Shown here: positions 37,101 through 50,800 of the stretch, piece after piece
How positions within the stretch are numbered: the stretch's first letter is position 1
How the letters are laid out: each line of letters opens with the position of its first letter
Assembly: GCA_027186245.1 (NCBI GenBank)
Contig: CP114483.1
Coordinates: 17,194,220 to 17,258,219 of the forward strand
DNA from: Coriaria nepalensis
Taxonomy: Eukaryota > Streptophyta > Magnoliopsida > Cucurbitales > Coriariaceae
Length of the DNA: 64,000 nucleotides
Direction of reading: 5' to 3'
Position numbers and translations under genes: made by a program
Notes under the pieces: generated by a model
What the model was told of the DNA's origin: nothing
What the model saw: only the letters and a program-made list of their open reading frames with translations
The model's database searches: none

Positions 37101-39288
37101 AAATATGACTTTAAGGCTAAAAAAATGCATAGTTGCCTTCAATAGATCAATTGCAAGTTATGCATGAAAGTCGCGTTTTAAATGCAAAAAGAGATATGGT
37201 CCGAAGTGCCTTCAAACAATTTAATGATTGAAAAGACTGAGTGACATGCTTTTTAATGGTAAAATAATGCATTGTTGTCTTCAATAGATTAATTGCAAGT
37301 TATGTAATAAAATCATGTTTCAAGGGAAAAAATAGAATTCGTTCGACTTAATTTAGAATGATTTAACGACTAGAAGCGACTGATTGACTTGACTTTAACG
37401 CTAAACAAATGCATTGTTGACTTCAATAGATCAACTGCAAGTTATGCACGAAAGTCATGTTCAAATGCCGAATTTCATTCGTAGTGATTTAGAATGATTT
37501 TCTGACTAAAAGGGACGCAAAAATATGACTTTAAGGCTAAAAAAATGCATAGTTGCCTTCAATAGATCAATTGCAAGTTATGCATGAAAGTCCCGTTTTA
37601 AATGCAAAGAGAGATATGGTCCCAAGTGCCTTCAAACAATTTAATGATTGAAAAGACTGAGTGACATGCTTTTTAATGGTAAAATAATGCATTGTTGTCT
37701 TCAATAGATTAATTGCAAGTTATGTAATAAAATCATGTTTCAAGGGAAAAAATAGAATTCGTTCGACTTAATTTAGAATGATTTAACGACTAGAAGCGAC
37801 TGATTGACTTGACTTTAACGCTAAACAAATGCATTGTTGACTTCAATAGATCAACTGCAAGTTATGCACGAAAGTCATGTTCAAATGCCGAATTTCATTC
37901 GTAGTGATTTAGAATGATTTTCTGACTAAAAGAGACGCAAAAATATGACTTTAAGGCTAAAAAAATGCATAGTTGCCTTCAATAGATCAATTGCAAGTTA
38001 TGCATGAAAGTCGCGTTTGAAATGCAAAGAGAGATATGGTCCGAAGTGCCTTCAAACAATTTAATGATTGAAAAGACTGAGTGACATGCTTTTTAATGGT
38101 AAAATAATGCATTGTTGTCTTCAATAAATTAATTGCAAGTTATGTAATAAAATCATGTTTGAAGGGAAAAAATAGAATTCGGTCGACTTAATTTAGAATG
38201 ATTTAACGACTAGAGGAGACTCATTGGCATGACTTTATGGCTAAACAAATGCATTGTTGACTTCAATAGATCAACTGCAAGTTATGCACGAAAGTCATGT
38301 TCAAATGCCGAATTTTGTTCAAAGTGATTTAGAATGATTTTCTGACTAAAAGAGACGTAAAAATATGACTTTAAGGCTAAAAAAATGCATAGTTGCCTTC
38401 AATAGATCAATTGCAAGTTATGCATGAAAGTCGCGTTTTAAATGCAAAAAGAGATATGGTCCGAAGTGCCTTCAAACAATTTAATGATTGAAAAGACTGA
38501 GTGACATGCTTTTTAATGGTAAAATAATGCATTGTTGTCTTCAATAGATTAATTGCAAGTTATGTAATAAAATCATGTTTCAAGGGAAAAAATAGAATTC
38601 GTTCGACTTAACTTAGAATGATTTAACGACTAGAAGCGACTGATTGACTTGACTTTAACGCTAAACAAATGCATTGTTGACTTCAATAGATCAACTGCAA
38701 GTTATGCACGAAAGTCATGTTCAAATGCCGAATTTCATTCGTAGTGATTTAGAATGATTTTCTGACTAAAAGAGACGCAAAAATATGACTTTAAGGCTAA
38801 AAAAATGCATAGTTGCCTTCAATAGATCAATTGCAAGTTATGCATGAAAGTCGCGTTTTAAATGCAAAGAGAGATATGGTCCGAAGTGCCTTCAAACAAT
38901 TTAATGATTGAAAAGACTGAGTGACATGCTTTTTAATGGTAAAATAATGCATTGTTGTCTTCAATAGATTAATTGCAAGTTATGTAATAAAATCATGTTT
39001 CAAGGGAAAAAATAGAATTCGTTCGACTTAATTTAGAATGATTTAACGACTAGAAGCGACTGATTGACTTGACTTTAACGCTAAACAAATGCATTGTTGA
39101 CTTCAATAGATCAACTGCAAGTTATGCACGAAAGTCATGTTCAAATGCCGAATTTCATTCGTAGTGATTTAGAATGATTTTCTGACTAAAAGAGACGCAA
39201 AAATATGACTTTAAGGCTAAAAAAATGCATAGTTGCCTTCAATAGATCAATTGCAAGTTATGCATGAAAGTCGCGTTTGAAATGCAAA
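34160..39288 (+). repeat. Duplicated segment, 12-unit copy
   Basis: This second copy of the 27860-34160 segment lacks one of the two 3-unit blocks. It keeps the rare combination agggacgc (37510), tcccgtttt (37590) and cccaagtg (37621) seen at 32470, 32550 and 32581, and the cttaacttag variant (38607) seen at 33567. The match ends near 39288, where aatgcaaaga replaces aatgcaaaaa. Confidence 0.82.
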
Positions 39289-41100
39289 GAGAGATATGGT
39301 CCGAAGTGCCTTCAAACAATTTAATGATTGAAAAGACTGAGTGACATGCTTTTTAATGGTAAAATAATGCATTGTTGTCTTCAATAAATTAATTGCAAGT
39401 TATGTAATAAAATCATGTTTGAAGGGAAAAAATAGAATTCGGTCGACTTAATTTAGAATGATTTAACGACTAGAGGAGACTCATTGGCATGACTTTATGG
39501 CTAAACAAATGCATTGTTGACTTCAATAGATCAACTGCAAGTTATGCACGAAAGTCATGTTCAAATGCCGAATTTCGTTCAAAGTGATTTAGAATGATTT
39601 TCTGACTAAAAGAGACGTAAAAATATGACTTTAAGGCTAAAAAAATGCATAGTTGCCTTCAATAGATCAATTGCAAGTTATGCATGAAAGTCGCGTTTTA
39701 AATGCAAAAAGAGATATGGTCGGAAGTGCCTTCAAACAATTTAATGATTGAAAAGACTGAGTGACATGCTTTTTAATAGTAAAATAATGCATTGTTGTCT
39801 TCAATAGATTAATTGCAAGTTATGTAATAAAATCATGTTTGAAGGGAAAAAATAGAATTCGGTCGACTTAATTTAGAATGATTTAACGACTAGAGGAGAC
39901 TCATTGGCATGACTTTATGGCTAAACAAATGCATTGTTGACTTCAATAGATCAACTGCAAGTTATGCACGAAAGTCATGTTCAAATGCCGAATTTCGTTC
40001 AAAGTGATTTAGAATGATTTTCTGACTAAAAGAGACGTAAAAATATGACTTTAAGGCTAAAAAAATGCATAGTTGCCTTCAATAGATCAATTGCAAGTTA
40101 TGCATGAAAGTCGCGTTTTAAATGCAAAAAGAGATATGGTCCGAAGTGCCTTCAAACAATTTAATGATTGAAAAGACTGAGTGACATGCTTTTTAATGGT
40201 AAAATAATGCATTGTTGTCGTCAATAGATTAATTGCAAGTTATGTAATAAAATCATGTTTCAAGGGAAAAAATAGAATTCGTTCGACTTAATTTAGAATG
40301 ATTTAACGACTAGAAGCGACTGATTGACTTGACTTTAACGCTAAACAAATGCATTGTTGACTTCAATAGATCAACTGCAAGTTATGCACGAAAGTCATGT
40401 TCAAATGCCGAATTTCATTCGTAGTGATTTTGAATGATTTTCTGACTAAAAGAGACGCAAAAATATGACTTTAAGGCTAAAAAAATGCATAGTTGCCTTC
40501 AATAGATCAATTGCAAGTTATGCATGAAAGTCGCGTTTTAAATGCAAAGAGAGATATGGTCCGAGGTGCCTTCAAACAATTTAATGATTGAAAAGACTGA
40601 GTGACATGCTTTTTAATGGTAAAATAATGCATTGTTGTCTTCAATAAATTAATTGCAAGTTATGTAATAAAATCATGTTTGAAGGGAAAAAATAGAATTC
40701 GTTCGACTTAATTTAGAATGATTTAACGACTAGAAGAGACTCATTGGCATGACTTTAAGGCTAAACAAATGCATTGTTGACTTCAATAGATCAACTGCAA
40801 GTTATGCACGAAAGTCATGTTCAAATGCCGAATTTCATTCGTAGTGATTTAGAATGATTTTCTGACTAAAAGAGATGCAAAAATATGACTTTAAGGCTAA
40901 AAAAATGCATAGTTGCCTTCAATAGATCAATTGCAAGTTATGCATGAAAGTCGCGTTTGAAATGCAAAAAGAGATATGGTCTGAAGTGCCTTCAAACAAT
41001 TTAATGATTGAAAAGACTGAGTGACATGCTTTTTAATGGTAAAATAATGCATTGTTGTCTTCAATAGATTAATTGCAAGTTATGTAATAAAATCATGTTT
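39289..41100 (+). repeat. Mosaic units between duplicated blocks
   Basis: These four to five units combine markers from the preceding segment (ggtcgac with gaggag at 39442 and 39862) with private changes: gtcgtcaat near 40220, gattttgaat near 40430 and ccgagg near 40561. The stretch from 40687 to 41520 matches 49087-49920 twenty units further right. Confidence 0.65.
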
Positions 41101-43320
41101 GAAGGGAAAAAATAGAATTCGTTCGACTTAATTTAGAATGATTTAACGACTAGAAGCGACTGATTGACTTGACTTTAACGCTAAACAAATGCATTGTTGA
41201 CTTCAATAGATCAACTGCAAGTTATGCACGAAAGTCATGTTCAAATGCCGAATTTCGTTCAAAGTGATTTAGAATGATTTTCTGACTAAAAGAGACGTAA
41301 AAATATGACTTTAAGGCTAAAAAAATGCATAGTTGCCTTCAATAGATCAATTGCAAGTTACGCATGAAAGTCGCGTTTTAAATGCAAAAAGAGATATGGT
41401 CCGAAGTGCCTTCAAACAATTTAATGATTGAAAAGACTGAGTGACATGCTTTTTAATGGTAAAATAATGCATTGTTGTCTTCAATAGATTAATTGCAAGT
41501 TATGTAATAAAATCATGTTTGAAGGGAAAAAATAGAATTCGTTCGACTTAATTTAGAATGATTTAACGACTAGAAGCGACTGATTGACTTGACTTTAACG
41601 CTAAACAAATGCATTGTTGACTTCAATAGATCAACTGCAAGTTATGCACGAAACTCATGTTCAAATGCCGAATTTCATTCGTAGTGATTTAGAATGATTT
41701 TCTGACTAAAAGAGACGCAAAAATATGACTTTAAGGCTAAAAAAATACATAGTTGCCTTCAATAGATCAATTGCAAGTTATGCATGAAAGTCGCGTTTGA
41801 AATGCAAAAAGGGATATGGTCTGAAGTGCCTTCAAACAATTTAATGATTGAAAAGACTGAGTGACATGCTTTTTAATAGTAAAATAATGCATTGTTGTCT
41901 TCAATAGATTAATTGCAAGTTATGTAATAAAATCATGTTTGAAGGGAAAAAATAGAATTCGTTCGACTTAATTTAGAATGATTTAACGACTAGAAGAGAC
42001 TCATTGGCATGACTTTAAGGCTAAACAAATGCATTGTTGACCTCAATAGATCAACTGCAAGTTATGCACGAAAGTCATGTTCAAATGCCGAATTTCATTC
42101 GTAGTGATTTAGAATGATTTTCTGACTAAAAGAGACGCAAAAATATGACTTTAAGGCTAAAAAAATGCATAGTTGCCTTCAATAGATCAATTGCAAGTTA
42201 TGCATGAAAGTCGCGTTTTAAATGCAAAAAGAGATATGGTCGGAAGTGCCTTCAAACAATTTAATGATTGAAAAGACTGAGTGATATGCTTTTTAATGGT
42301 AAAATAATGCATTGTTGTCTTCAATAGATTAATTGCAAGTTATGTAATAAAATCATGTTTGAAGGGAAAAAATAGAATTCGTTCGACTTAATTTAGAATG
42401 ATTTAACGACTAGAAGAGACTCATTGGCATGACTTTATGGCTAAACAAATGCAATGTTGACTTCAATAGATCAACTGCAAGTTATGCACGAAAGTGATGT
42501 TCAAATGCCGAATTTCGTTCGAAGTGATTTAGAATGATTTTCTGACTAAAAGAGACGTAAAAATATGACTTTAAGGCTAAAAAAATGCATAGTTGCCTTC
42601 AATAGATCAATTGCAAGTTATGCATGAAAGTCGCGTTTTAAATGCAAAAAGAGATATGGTCGGAAGTGCCTTCAAACAATTTAATGATTGAAAAGACTGA
42701 GTGATATGCTTTTTAATGGTAAAATAATGCATTGTTGTCTTCAATAGATTAATTGCAGTTATGTAATAAAATCATGTTTGAAGGGAAAAAATAGAATTCG
42801 TTCGACTTAATTTAGAATGATTTAACGACTAGAAGAGACTCATTGGCATGACTTTAAGGCTAAACAAATGCATTGTTGACTTCAATAGATCAACTGCAAG
42901 TTATGCACGAAAGTCATGTTCAAATGCCGAATTTCGTTCAAAGTGATTTAGAATGATTTTCTGACTAAAAGAGACGTAAAAATATGACTTTAAGGCTAAA
43001 AAAATGCATAGTTGCCTTCAATAGATTAATTGCAAGTTATGCATGAAAGTCGCGTTTTAAATGCAAAAAGAGATATGGTCCGAAGTGCCTTCAAACAATT
43101 TAATGATTGAAAAGACTGAGTGACATGCTTTTTAATGGTAAAATAATGCATTGTTGTCTTCAATAGATTAATTGCAAGTTATGTAATAAAATCATGTTTC
43201 AAGGGAAAAAATAGAATTCGTTCGACTTAATTTAGAATGATTTAACGACTAGAAGCGACTGATTGACTTGACTTTAACGCTAAACAAATGCATTGTTGAC
43301 TTCAATAGATCAACTGCAAG
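41100..43320 (+). repeat. Duplicated segment, copy 1 (5-unit offset)
   Basis: This matches the next 2.2 kb at an offset of about 2100 bp. Shared markers are aaaatacatag (near 41747), gggatatgg, gacctcaat, gtcggaag with gtgatatgc, and gcaatgttg with aaagtgatg. Private changes include aaactcatg near 41653 and the single-base deletion at 42757. The match ends where cgttcaaagtg here meets cattcgtagtg in the second copy (near 43356 and 45456). Confidence 0.75.
42753..42760 (+). repeat. Single-base deletion inside the C box
   Basis: The C box reads attgcagtt in place of attgcaagtt. This is the only indel seen inside a conserved 38-bp box apart from the large deletion at 8047. The counterpart near 44850 has no deletion, though it carries attggaagtt. 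Confidence 0.88.
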
Positions 43321-45420
43321 TTATGCACGAAAGTCATGTTCAAATGCCGAATTTCGTTCAAAGTGATTTAGAATGATTTTCTGACTAAAAGAGACGTAAA
43401 AATATGACTTTAAGGCTAAAAAAATGCATAGTTGCCTTCAATAGATCAATTGCAAGTTACGCATGAAAGTCGCGTTTTAAATGCAAAAAGAGATATGGTC
43501 CGAAGTGCCTTCAAACAATTTAATGATTGAAAAGACTGAGTGACATGCTTTTTAATGGTAAAATAATGCATTGTTGTCTTCAATAGATTAATTGCAAGTT
43601 ATGTAATAAAATCATGTTTGAAGGGAAAAAATAGAATTCGTTCGACTTAATTTAGAATGATTTAACGACTAGAAGCGACTGATTGACTTGACTTTAACGC
43701 TAAACAAATGCATTGTTGACTTCAATAGATCAACTGCAAGTTATGCACGAAAGTCATGTTCAAATGCCGAATTTCATTCGTAGTGATTTAGAATGATTTT
43801 CTGACTAAAAGAGACGCAAAAATATGACTTTAAGGCTAAAAAAATACATAGTTGCCTTCAATAGATCAATTGCAAGTTATGCATGAAAGTCGCGTTTGAA
43901 ATGCAAAAAGGGATATGGTCTGAAGTGCCTTCAAACAATTTAATGATTGAAAAGACTGAGTGACATGCTTTTTAATAGTAAAATAATGCATTGTTGTCTT
44001 CAATAGATTAATTGCAAGTTATGTAATAAAATCATGTTTGAAGGGAAAAAATAGAATTCGTTCGACTTAATTTAGAATGATTTAACGACTAGAAGAGACT
44101 CATTGGCATGACTTTAAGGCTAAACAAATGCATTGTTGACCTCAATAGATCAACTGCAAGTTATGCACGAAAGTCATGTTCAAATGCCGAGTTTCATTCG
44201 TAGTGATTTAGAATGATTTTCTGACTAAAAGAGACGCAAAAATATGACTTTAAGGCTAAAAAAATGCATAGTTGCCTTCAATAGATCAATTGCAAGTTAT
44301 GCATGAAAGTCGCGTTTTAAATGCAAAAAGAGATATGGTCGGAAGTGCCTTCAAACAATTTAATGATTGAAAAGACTGAGTGATATGCTTTTTAATGGTA
44401 AAATAATGCATTGTTGTCTTCAATAGATTAATTGCAAGTTATGTAATAAAATCATGTTTGAAGGGAAAAAATAGAATTCGTTCGACTTAATTTAGAATGA
44501 TTTAACTACTAGAAGAGACTCATTGGCATGACTTTATGGCTAAACAAATGCAATGTTGACTTCAATAGATCAACTGCAAGTTATGCACGAAAGTGATGTT
44601 CAAATGCCGAATTTCGTTCGAAGTGATTTAGAATGATTTTCTGACTAAAAGAGACGTAAAAATATGACTTTAAGGCTAAAAAAATGCATAGTTGCCTTCA
44701 ATAGATCAATTGCAGGTTATGCATGAAAGTCGCGTTTTAAATGCAAAAAGAGATATGGTCGGAAGTGCCTTCAAACAATTTAATGATTGAAAAGACTGAG
44801 TGATATGCTTTTTAATGGTAAAATAATGCATTGTTGTCTTCAATAGATTAATTGGAAGTTATGTAATAAAATCATGTTTGAAGGGAAAAAATAGAATTCG
44901 TTCGACTTAATTTAGAATGATTTAACGACTAGAAGAGACTCATTGGCATGACTTTAAGGCTAAACAAATGCATTGTTGACTTCAATAGATCAACTGCAAG
45001 TTATGCACGAAAGTCATGTTCAAATGCCGAATTTCGTTCAAAGTGATTTAGAATGATTTTCTGACTAAAAGAGACGTAAAAATATGACTTTAAGGCTAAA
45101 AAAATGCATAGTTGCCTTCAATAGATCAATTGCAAGTTATGCATGAAAGTCGCGTTTTAAATGCAAAAAGAGATATGGTCCGAAGTGCCTTCAAACAATT
45201 TAATGATTGAAAAGACTGAGTGACATGCTTTTTAATGGTAAAATAATGCATTGTTGTCTTCAATAGATTAATTGCAAGTTATGTAATAAAATCATGTTTC
45301 AAGGGAAAAAATAGAATTCGTTCGACTTAATTTAGAATGATTTAACGACTAGAAGCGACTGATTGACTTGACTTTAACGCTAAACAAATGCATTGTTGAC
45401 TTCAATAGATCAACTGCAGG
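43200..45420 (+). repeat. Duplicated segment, copy 2 (5-unit offset)
   Basis: This is the right-hand copy of 41100-43320. It adds gagtttcatt near 44190, a variant also seen at 47550 and 50490, and private changes aactactag near 44506 and tgcaggttat near 44713. The stretch 44460-45670 is in turn matched at 50760-51970, fifteen units to the right, including the rare actgcaggttat at 45415 and 51715. Confidence 0.75.
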
Positions 45421-46859
45421 TTATGCACGAAAGTCATGTTCAAATGCCGAATTTCATTCGTAGTGATTTAGAATGATTTTCTGACTAAAAGAGACGCAAA
45501 AATATGACTTTAAGGCTAAAAAAATGCATAGTTGCCTTCAATAGATCAATTGCAAGTTATGCATGAAAGTCGCGTTTGAAATGCAAAGAGAGATATGGTC
45601 CGAAGTGCCTTCAAACAATTTAATGATTGAAAAGACTGAGTGACATGCTTTTTAATGGTAAAATAATGCATTGTTGTCTTCAATAAATTAATTGCAAGTT
45701 ATGTAATAAAATCATGTTTGAAGGGAAAAAATAGAATTCGGTCGACTTAATTTAGAATGATTTAACGACTAGAGGAGACTCATTGGCATGACTTTATGGC
45801 TAAACAAATGCATTGTTGACCTCAATAGATCAACTGCAAGTTATGCACGAAAGTCATGTTCAAATGCCGAATTTCGTTCAAAGTGATTTAGAATGATTTT
45901 CTGACTAAAAGAGACGTAAAAATATGACTTTAAGGCTAAAAAAATGCATAGTTGCCTTCAATAGATCAATTGCAAGTTATGCATGAAAGTCGCGTTTTAA
46001 ATGCAAAAAGAGATATGGTCTGAAGTGCCTTCAAACAATTTAATGATTGAAAAGACTGAGTGACATGCTTTTTAATAGTAAAATAATGCATTGTTGTCTT
46101 CAATAGATTAATTGCAAGTTATGTAATAAAATCATGTTTGAAGGGAAAAAATAGAATTCGGTCGACTTAATTTAGAATGATTTAACGACTAGAGGAGACT
46201 CATTGGCATGACTTTATGGCTAAACAAATGCATTGTTGACTTCAATAGATCAACTGCAAGTTATGCACGAAAGTCATGTTCAAATGCCGAATTTCGTTCA
46301 AAGTGATTTAGAATGATTTTCTGACTAAAAGAGACGTAAAAATATGACTTTAAGGCTAAAAAAATGCATAGTTGCCTTCAATAGATCAATTGCAAGTTAT
46401 GCATGAAAGTCGCGTTTTAAATGCAAAAAGAGATATGGTCCGAAGTGCCTTCAAACAATTTAATGATTGAAAAGACTGAGTGACATGCTTTTTAATGGTA
46501 AAATAATGCATTGTTGTCTTCAATAGATTAATTGCAAGTTATGTAATAAAATCATGTTTCAAGGGAAAAAATAGAATTCGTTCGACTTAATTTAGAATGA
46601 TTTAACGACTAGAAGCGACTGATTGACTTGACTTTAACGCTAAACAAATGCATTGTTGACTTCAATAGATCAACTGCAAGTTATGCACGAAAGTCATGTT
46701 CAAATGCCGAATTTCATTCGTAGTGATTTAGAATGATTTTCTGACTAAAAGAGATGCAAAAATATGACTTTAAGGCTAAAAAAATGCATAGTTGCCTTCA
46801 ATAGATCAATTGCAAGTTATGCATGAAAGTCGCGTTTGAAATGCAAAAAGATATATGGT

Positions 46860-47860
46860 CTGAAGTGCCTTCAAACAATTTAATGATTGAAAAGACTGAG
46901 TGACATGCTTTTTAATGGTAAAATAATGCATTGTTGTCTTCAATAGATTAATTGCAAGTTATGTAATAAAATCATGTTTGAAGGGAAAAAATAGAATTCG
47001 TTCGACTTAATTTAGAATGATTTAACGACTAGAAGCGACTGATTGACTTGACTTTAACGCTAAACAAATGCATTGTTGACTTCAATAGATCAACTGCAAG
47101 TTATGCACGAAAGTCATGTTCAAATGCCGAATTTCATTCGTAGTGATTTAGAATGATTTTCTGACTAAAATAGACGCAAAAATATGACTTTAAGGCTAAA
47201 AAAATGCATAGTTGCCTTCAATAGATCAATTGCAAGTTATGCATGAAAGTCGCGTTTGAAATGCAAAAAGGGATATGGTCTGAAGTGCCTTCAAACAATT
47301 TAATGATTGAAAAGACTGAGTGACATGCTTTTTAATAGTAAAATAATGCATTGTTGTCTTCAATAGATTAATTGCAAGTTATGTAATAAAATCATGTTTG
47401 AAGGGAAAAAATAGAATTCGTTCGACTTAATTTAGAATGATTTAACGACTAGAAGAGACTCATTGGCATGACTTTAAGGCTAAACAAATGCATTGTTGAC
47501 CTCAATAGATCAACTGCAAGTTATGCACGAAAGTCATGTTCAAATGCCGAGTTTCATTCGTAGTGATTTAGAATGATTTTCTGACTAAAAGAGACGCAAA
47601 AATATGACTTTAAGGCTAAAAATATGCATAGTTGCCTTCAATAGATCAATTGCAAGTTATGCATGAAAGTCGCGTTTGAAATGCAAAAAGGGATATGGTC
47701 TGAAGTGCCTTCAAACAATTTAATGATTGAAAAGACTGAGTGACATGCTTTTTAATAGTAAAATAATGCATTGTTGTCTTCAATAGATTAATTGCAAGTT
47801 ATGTAATAAAATCATGTTTGAAGGGAAAAAATAGAATTCGTTCGACTTAATTTAGAATGA
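46860..47860 (+). repeat. Block with gagtttcatt and aaatatgcat markers, copy 1
   Basis: About 1.0 kb matches 49800-50800 at a 2940-bp (7-unit) offset. The rare pair gagtttcatt (47550) and aaaatatgcatag (47620) recurs at 50490 and 50560. A private tagacgc lies near 47171. The match stops on the right at gaggag here against gaagag there. Confidence 0.72.
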
Positions 47861-49799
47861 TTTAACGACTAGAGGAGACTCATTGGCATGACTTTATGGC
47901 TAAACAAATGCATTGTTGACTTCAATAGATCAACTGCAAGTTATGCACGAAAGTCATGTTCAAATGCCGAATTTCGTTCAAAGTGATTTAGAATGATTTT
48001 CTGACTAAAAGAGACGTAAAAATATGACTTTAAGGCTAAAAAAATGCATAGTTGCCTTCAATAGATCAATTGCAAGTTATGCATGAAAGTCGCGTTTTAA
48101 ATGCAAAAAGAGATATGGTCCGAAGTGCCTTCAAACAATTTAATGATTGAAAAGACTGAGTGATATGCTTTTTAATGGTAAAATAATGCATTGTTGTCTT
48201 CAATAGATTAATTGGAAGTTATGTAATAAAATCATGTTTGAAGGGAAAAAATAGAATTCGTTCGACTTAATTTAGAATGATTTAACGACTAGAAGAGACT
48301 CATTGGCATGACTTTAAGGCTAAACAAATGCATTGTTGACTTCAATAGATCAACTGCAAGTTATGCACGAAAGTCATGTTCAAATGCCGAATTTCGTTCA
48401 AAGTGATTTAGAATGATTTTCTGACAAAAAGAGACGTAAAAATATGACTTTAAGGCTAAAAAAATGCATAGTTGCCTTCAATAGATCAATTGCAAGTTAT
48501 GCATGAAAGTCGCGTTTTAAATGCAAAGAGAGATATGGTCCGAAGTGCCTTCAAACAATTTAATGATTGAAAAGACTGAGTGACATGCTTTTTAATGGTA
48601 AAATAATGCATTGTTGTCTTCAATAGATTAATTGCAAGTTATGTAATAAAATCATGTTTCAAGGGAAAAAATAAAATTCGTTCGACTTAATTTAGAATGA
48701 TTTAACGACTAGAAGCGACTGATTGACTTGACTTTAACGCTAAACAAATGCATTGTTGACTTCAATAGATCAACTGCAAGTTATGCACGAAACTCATGTT
48801 CAAATGCCGAATTTCATTCGTAGTGATTTAGAATGATTTTCTGACTAAAAGAGACGCAAAAATATGACTTTAAGGCTAAAAAAATGCATAGTTGCCTTCA
48901 ATAGATCAATTGCAAGTTATGCATGAAAGTCGCGTTTTAAATGCAAAGAGAGATATGGTCCGAAGTGCCTTCAAACAATTTAATGATTGAAAAGACTGAG
49001 TGACATGCTTTTTAATGGTAAAATAATGCATTGTTGTCTTCAATAAATTAATTGCAAGTTATGTAATAAAATCATGTTTGAAGGGAAAAAATAGAATTCG
49101 TTCGACTTAATTTAGAATGATTTAACGACTAGAAGAGACTCATTGGCATGACTTTAAGGCTAAACAAATGCATTGTTGACTTCAATAGATCAACTGCAAG
49201 TTATGCACGAAAGTCATGTTCAAATGCCGAATTTCATTCGTAGTGATTTAGAATGATTTTCTGACTAAAAGAGATGCAAAAATATGACTTTAAGGCTAAA
49301 AAAATGCATAGTTGCCTTCAATAGATCAATTGCAAGTTATGCATGAAAGTCGCGTTTGAAATGCAAAAAGAGATATGGTCTGAAGTGCCTTCAAACAATT
49401 TAATGATTGAAAAGACTGAGTGACATGCTTTTTAATGGTAAAATAATGCATTGTTGTCTTCAATAGATTAATAGCAAGTTATGTAATAAAATCATGTTTG
49501 AAGGGAAAAAATAGAATTCGTTCGACTTAATTTAGAATGATTTAACGACTAGAAGCGACTGATTGACTTGACTTTAACGCTAAACAAATGCATTGTTGAC
49601 TTCAATAGATCAACTGCAAGTTATGCACGAAAGTCATGTTCAAATGCCGAATTTCGTTCAAAGTGATTTAGAATGATTTTCTGACTAAAAGAGACGTAAA
49701 AATATGACTTTAAGGCTAAAAAAATGCATAGTTGCCTTCAATAGATCAATTGCAAGTTACGCATGAAAGTCGCGTTTTAAATGCAAAAAGAGATATGGT

Positions 49800-50800
49800 C
49801 CGAAGTGCCTTCAAACAATTTAATGATTGAAAAGACTGAGTGACATGCTTTTTAATGGTAAAATAATGCATTGTTGTCTTCAATAGATTAATTGCAAGTT
49901 ATGTAATAAAATCATGTTTGAAGGGAAAAAATAGAATTCGTTCGACTTAATTTAGAATGATTTAACGACTAGAAGCGACTGATTGACTTGACTTTAACGC
50001 TAAACAAATGCATTGTTGACTTCAATAGATCAACTGCAAGTTATGCACGAAAGTCATGTTCAAATGCCGAATTTCATTCGTAGTGATTTAGAATGATTTT
50101 CTGACTAAAAGAGACGCAAAAATATGACTTTAAGGCTAAAAAAATGCATAGTTGCCTTCAATAGATCAATTGCAAGTTATGCATGAAAGTCGCGTTTGAA
50201 ATGCAAAAAGGGATATGGTCTGAAGTGCCTTCAAACAATTTAATGATTGAAAAGACTGAGTGACATGCTTTTTAATAGTAAAATAATGCATTGTTGTCTT
50301 CAATAGATTAATTGCAAGTTATGTAATAAAATCATGTTTGAAGGGAAAAAATAGAATTCGTTCGACTTAATTTAGAATGATTTAACGACTAGAAGAGACT
50401 CATTGGCATGACTTTAAGGCTAAACAAATGCATTGTTGACCTCAATAGATCAACTGCAAGTTATGCACGAAAGTCATGTTCAAATGCCGAGTTTCATTCG
50501 TAGTGATTTAGAATGATTTTCTGACTAAAAGAGACGCAAAAATATGACTTTAAGGCTAAAAATATGCATAGTTGCCTTCAATAGATCAATTGCAAGTTAT
50601 GCATGAAAGTCGCGTTTGAAATGCAAAAAGGGATATGGTCTGAAGTGCCTTCAAACAATTTAATGATTGAAAAGACTGAGTGACATGCTTTTTAATAGTA
50701 AAATAATGCATTGTTGTCTTCAATAGATTAATTGCAAGTTATGTAATAAAATCATGTTTGAAGGGAAAAAATAGAATTCGTTCGACTTAATTTAGAATGA
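49800..50800 (+). repeat. Block with gagtttcatt and aaatatgcat markers, copy 2
   Basis: This is the second copy of the 46860-47860 block. On its left (49087-49920) it adjoins units matching 40687-41520, with a private atagcaag near 49473. On its right it leads directly into the family of blocks marked by gaattatttt. Confidence 0.72.
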
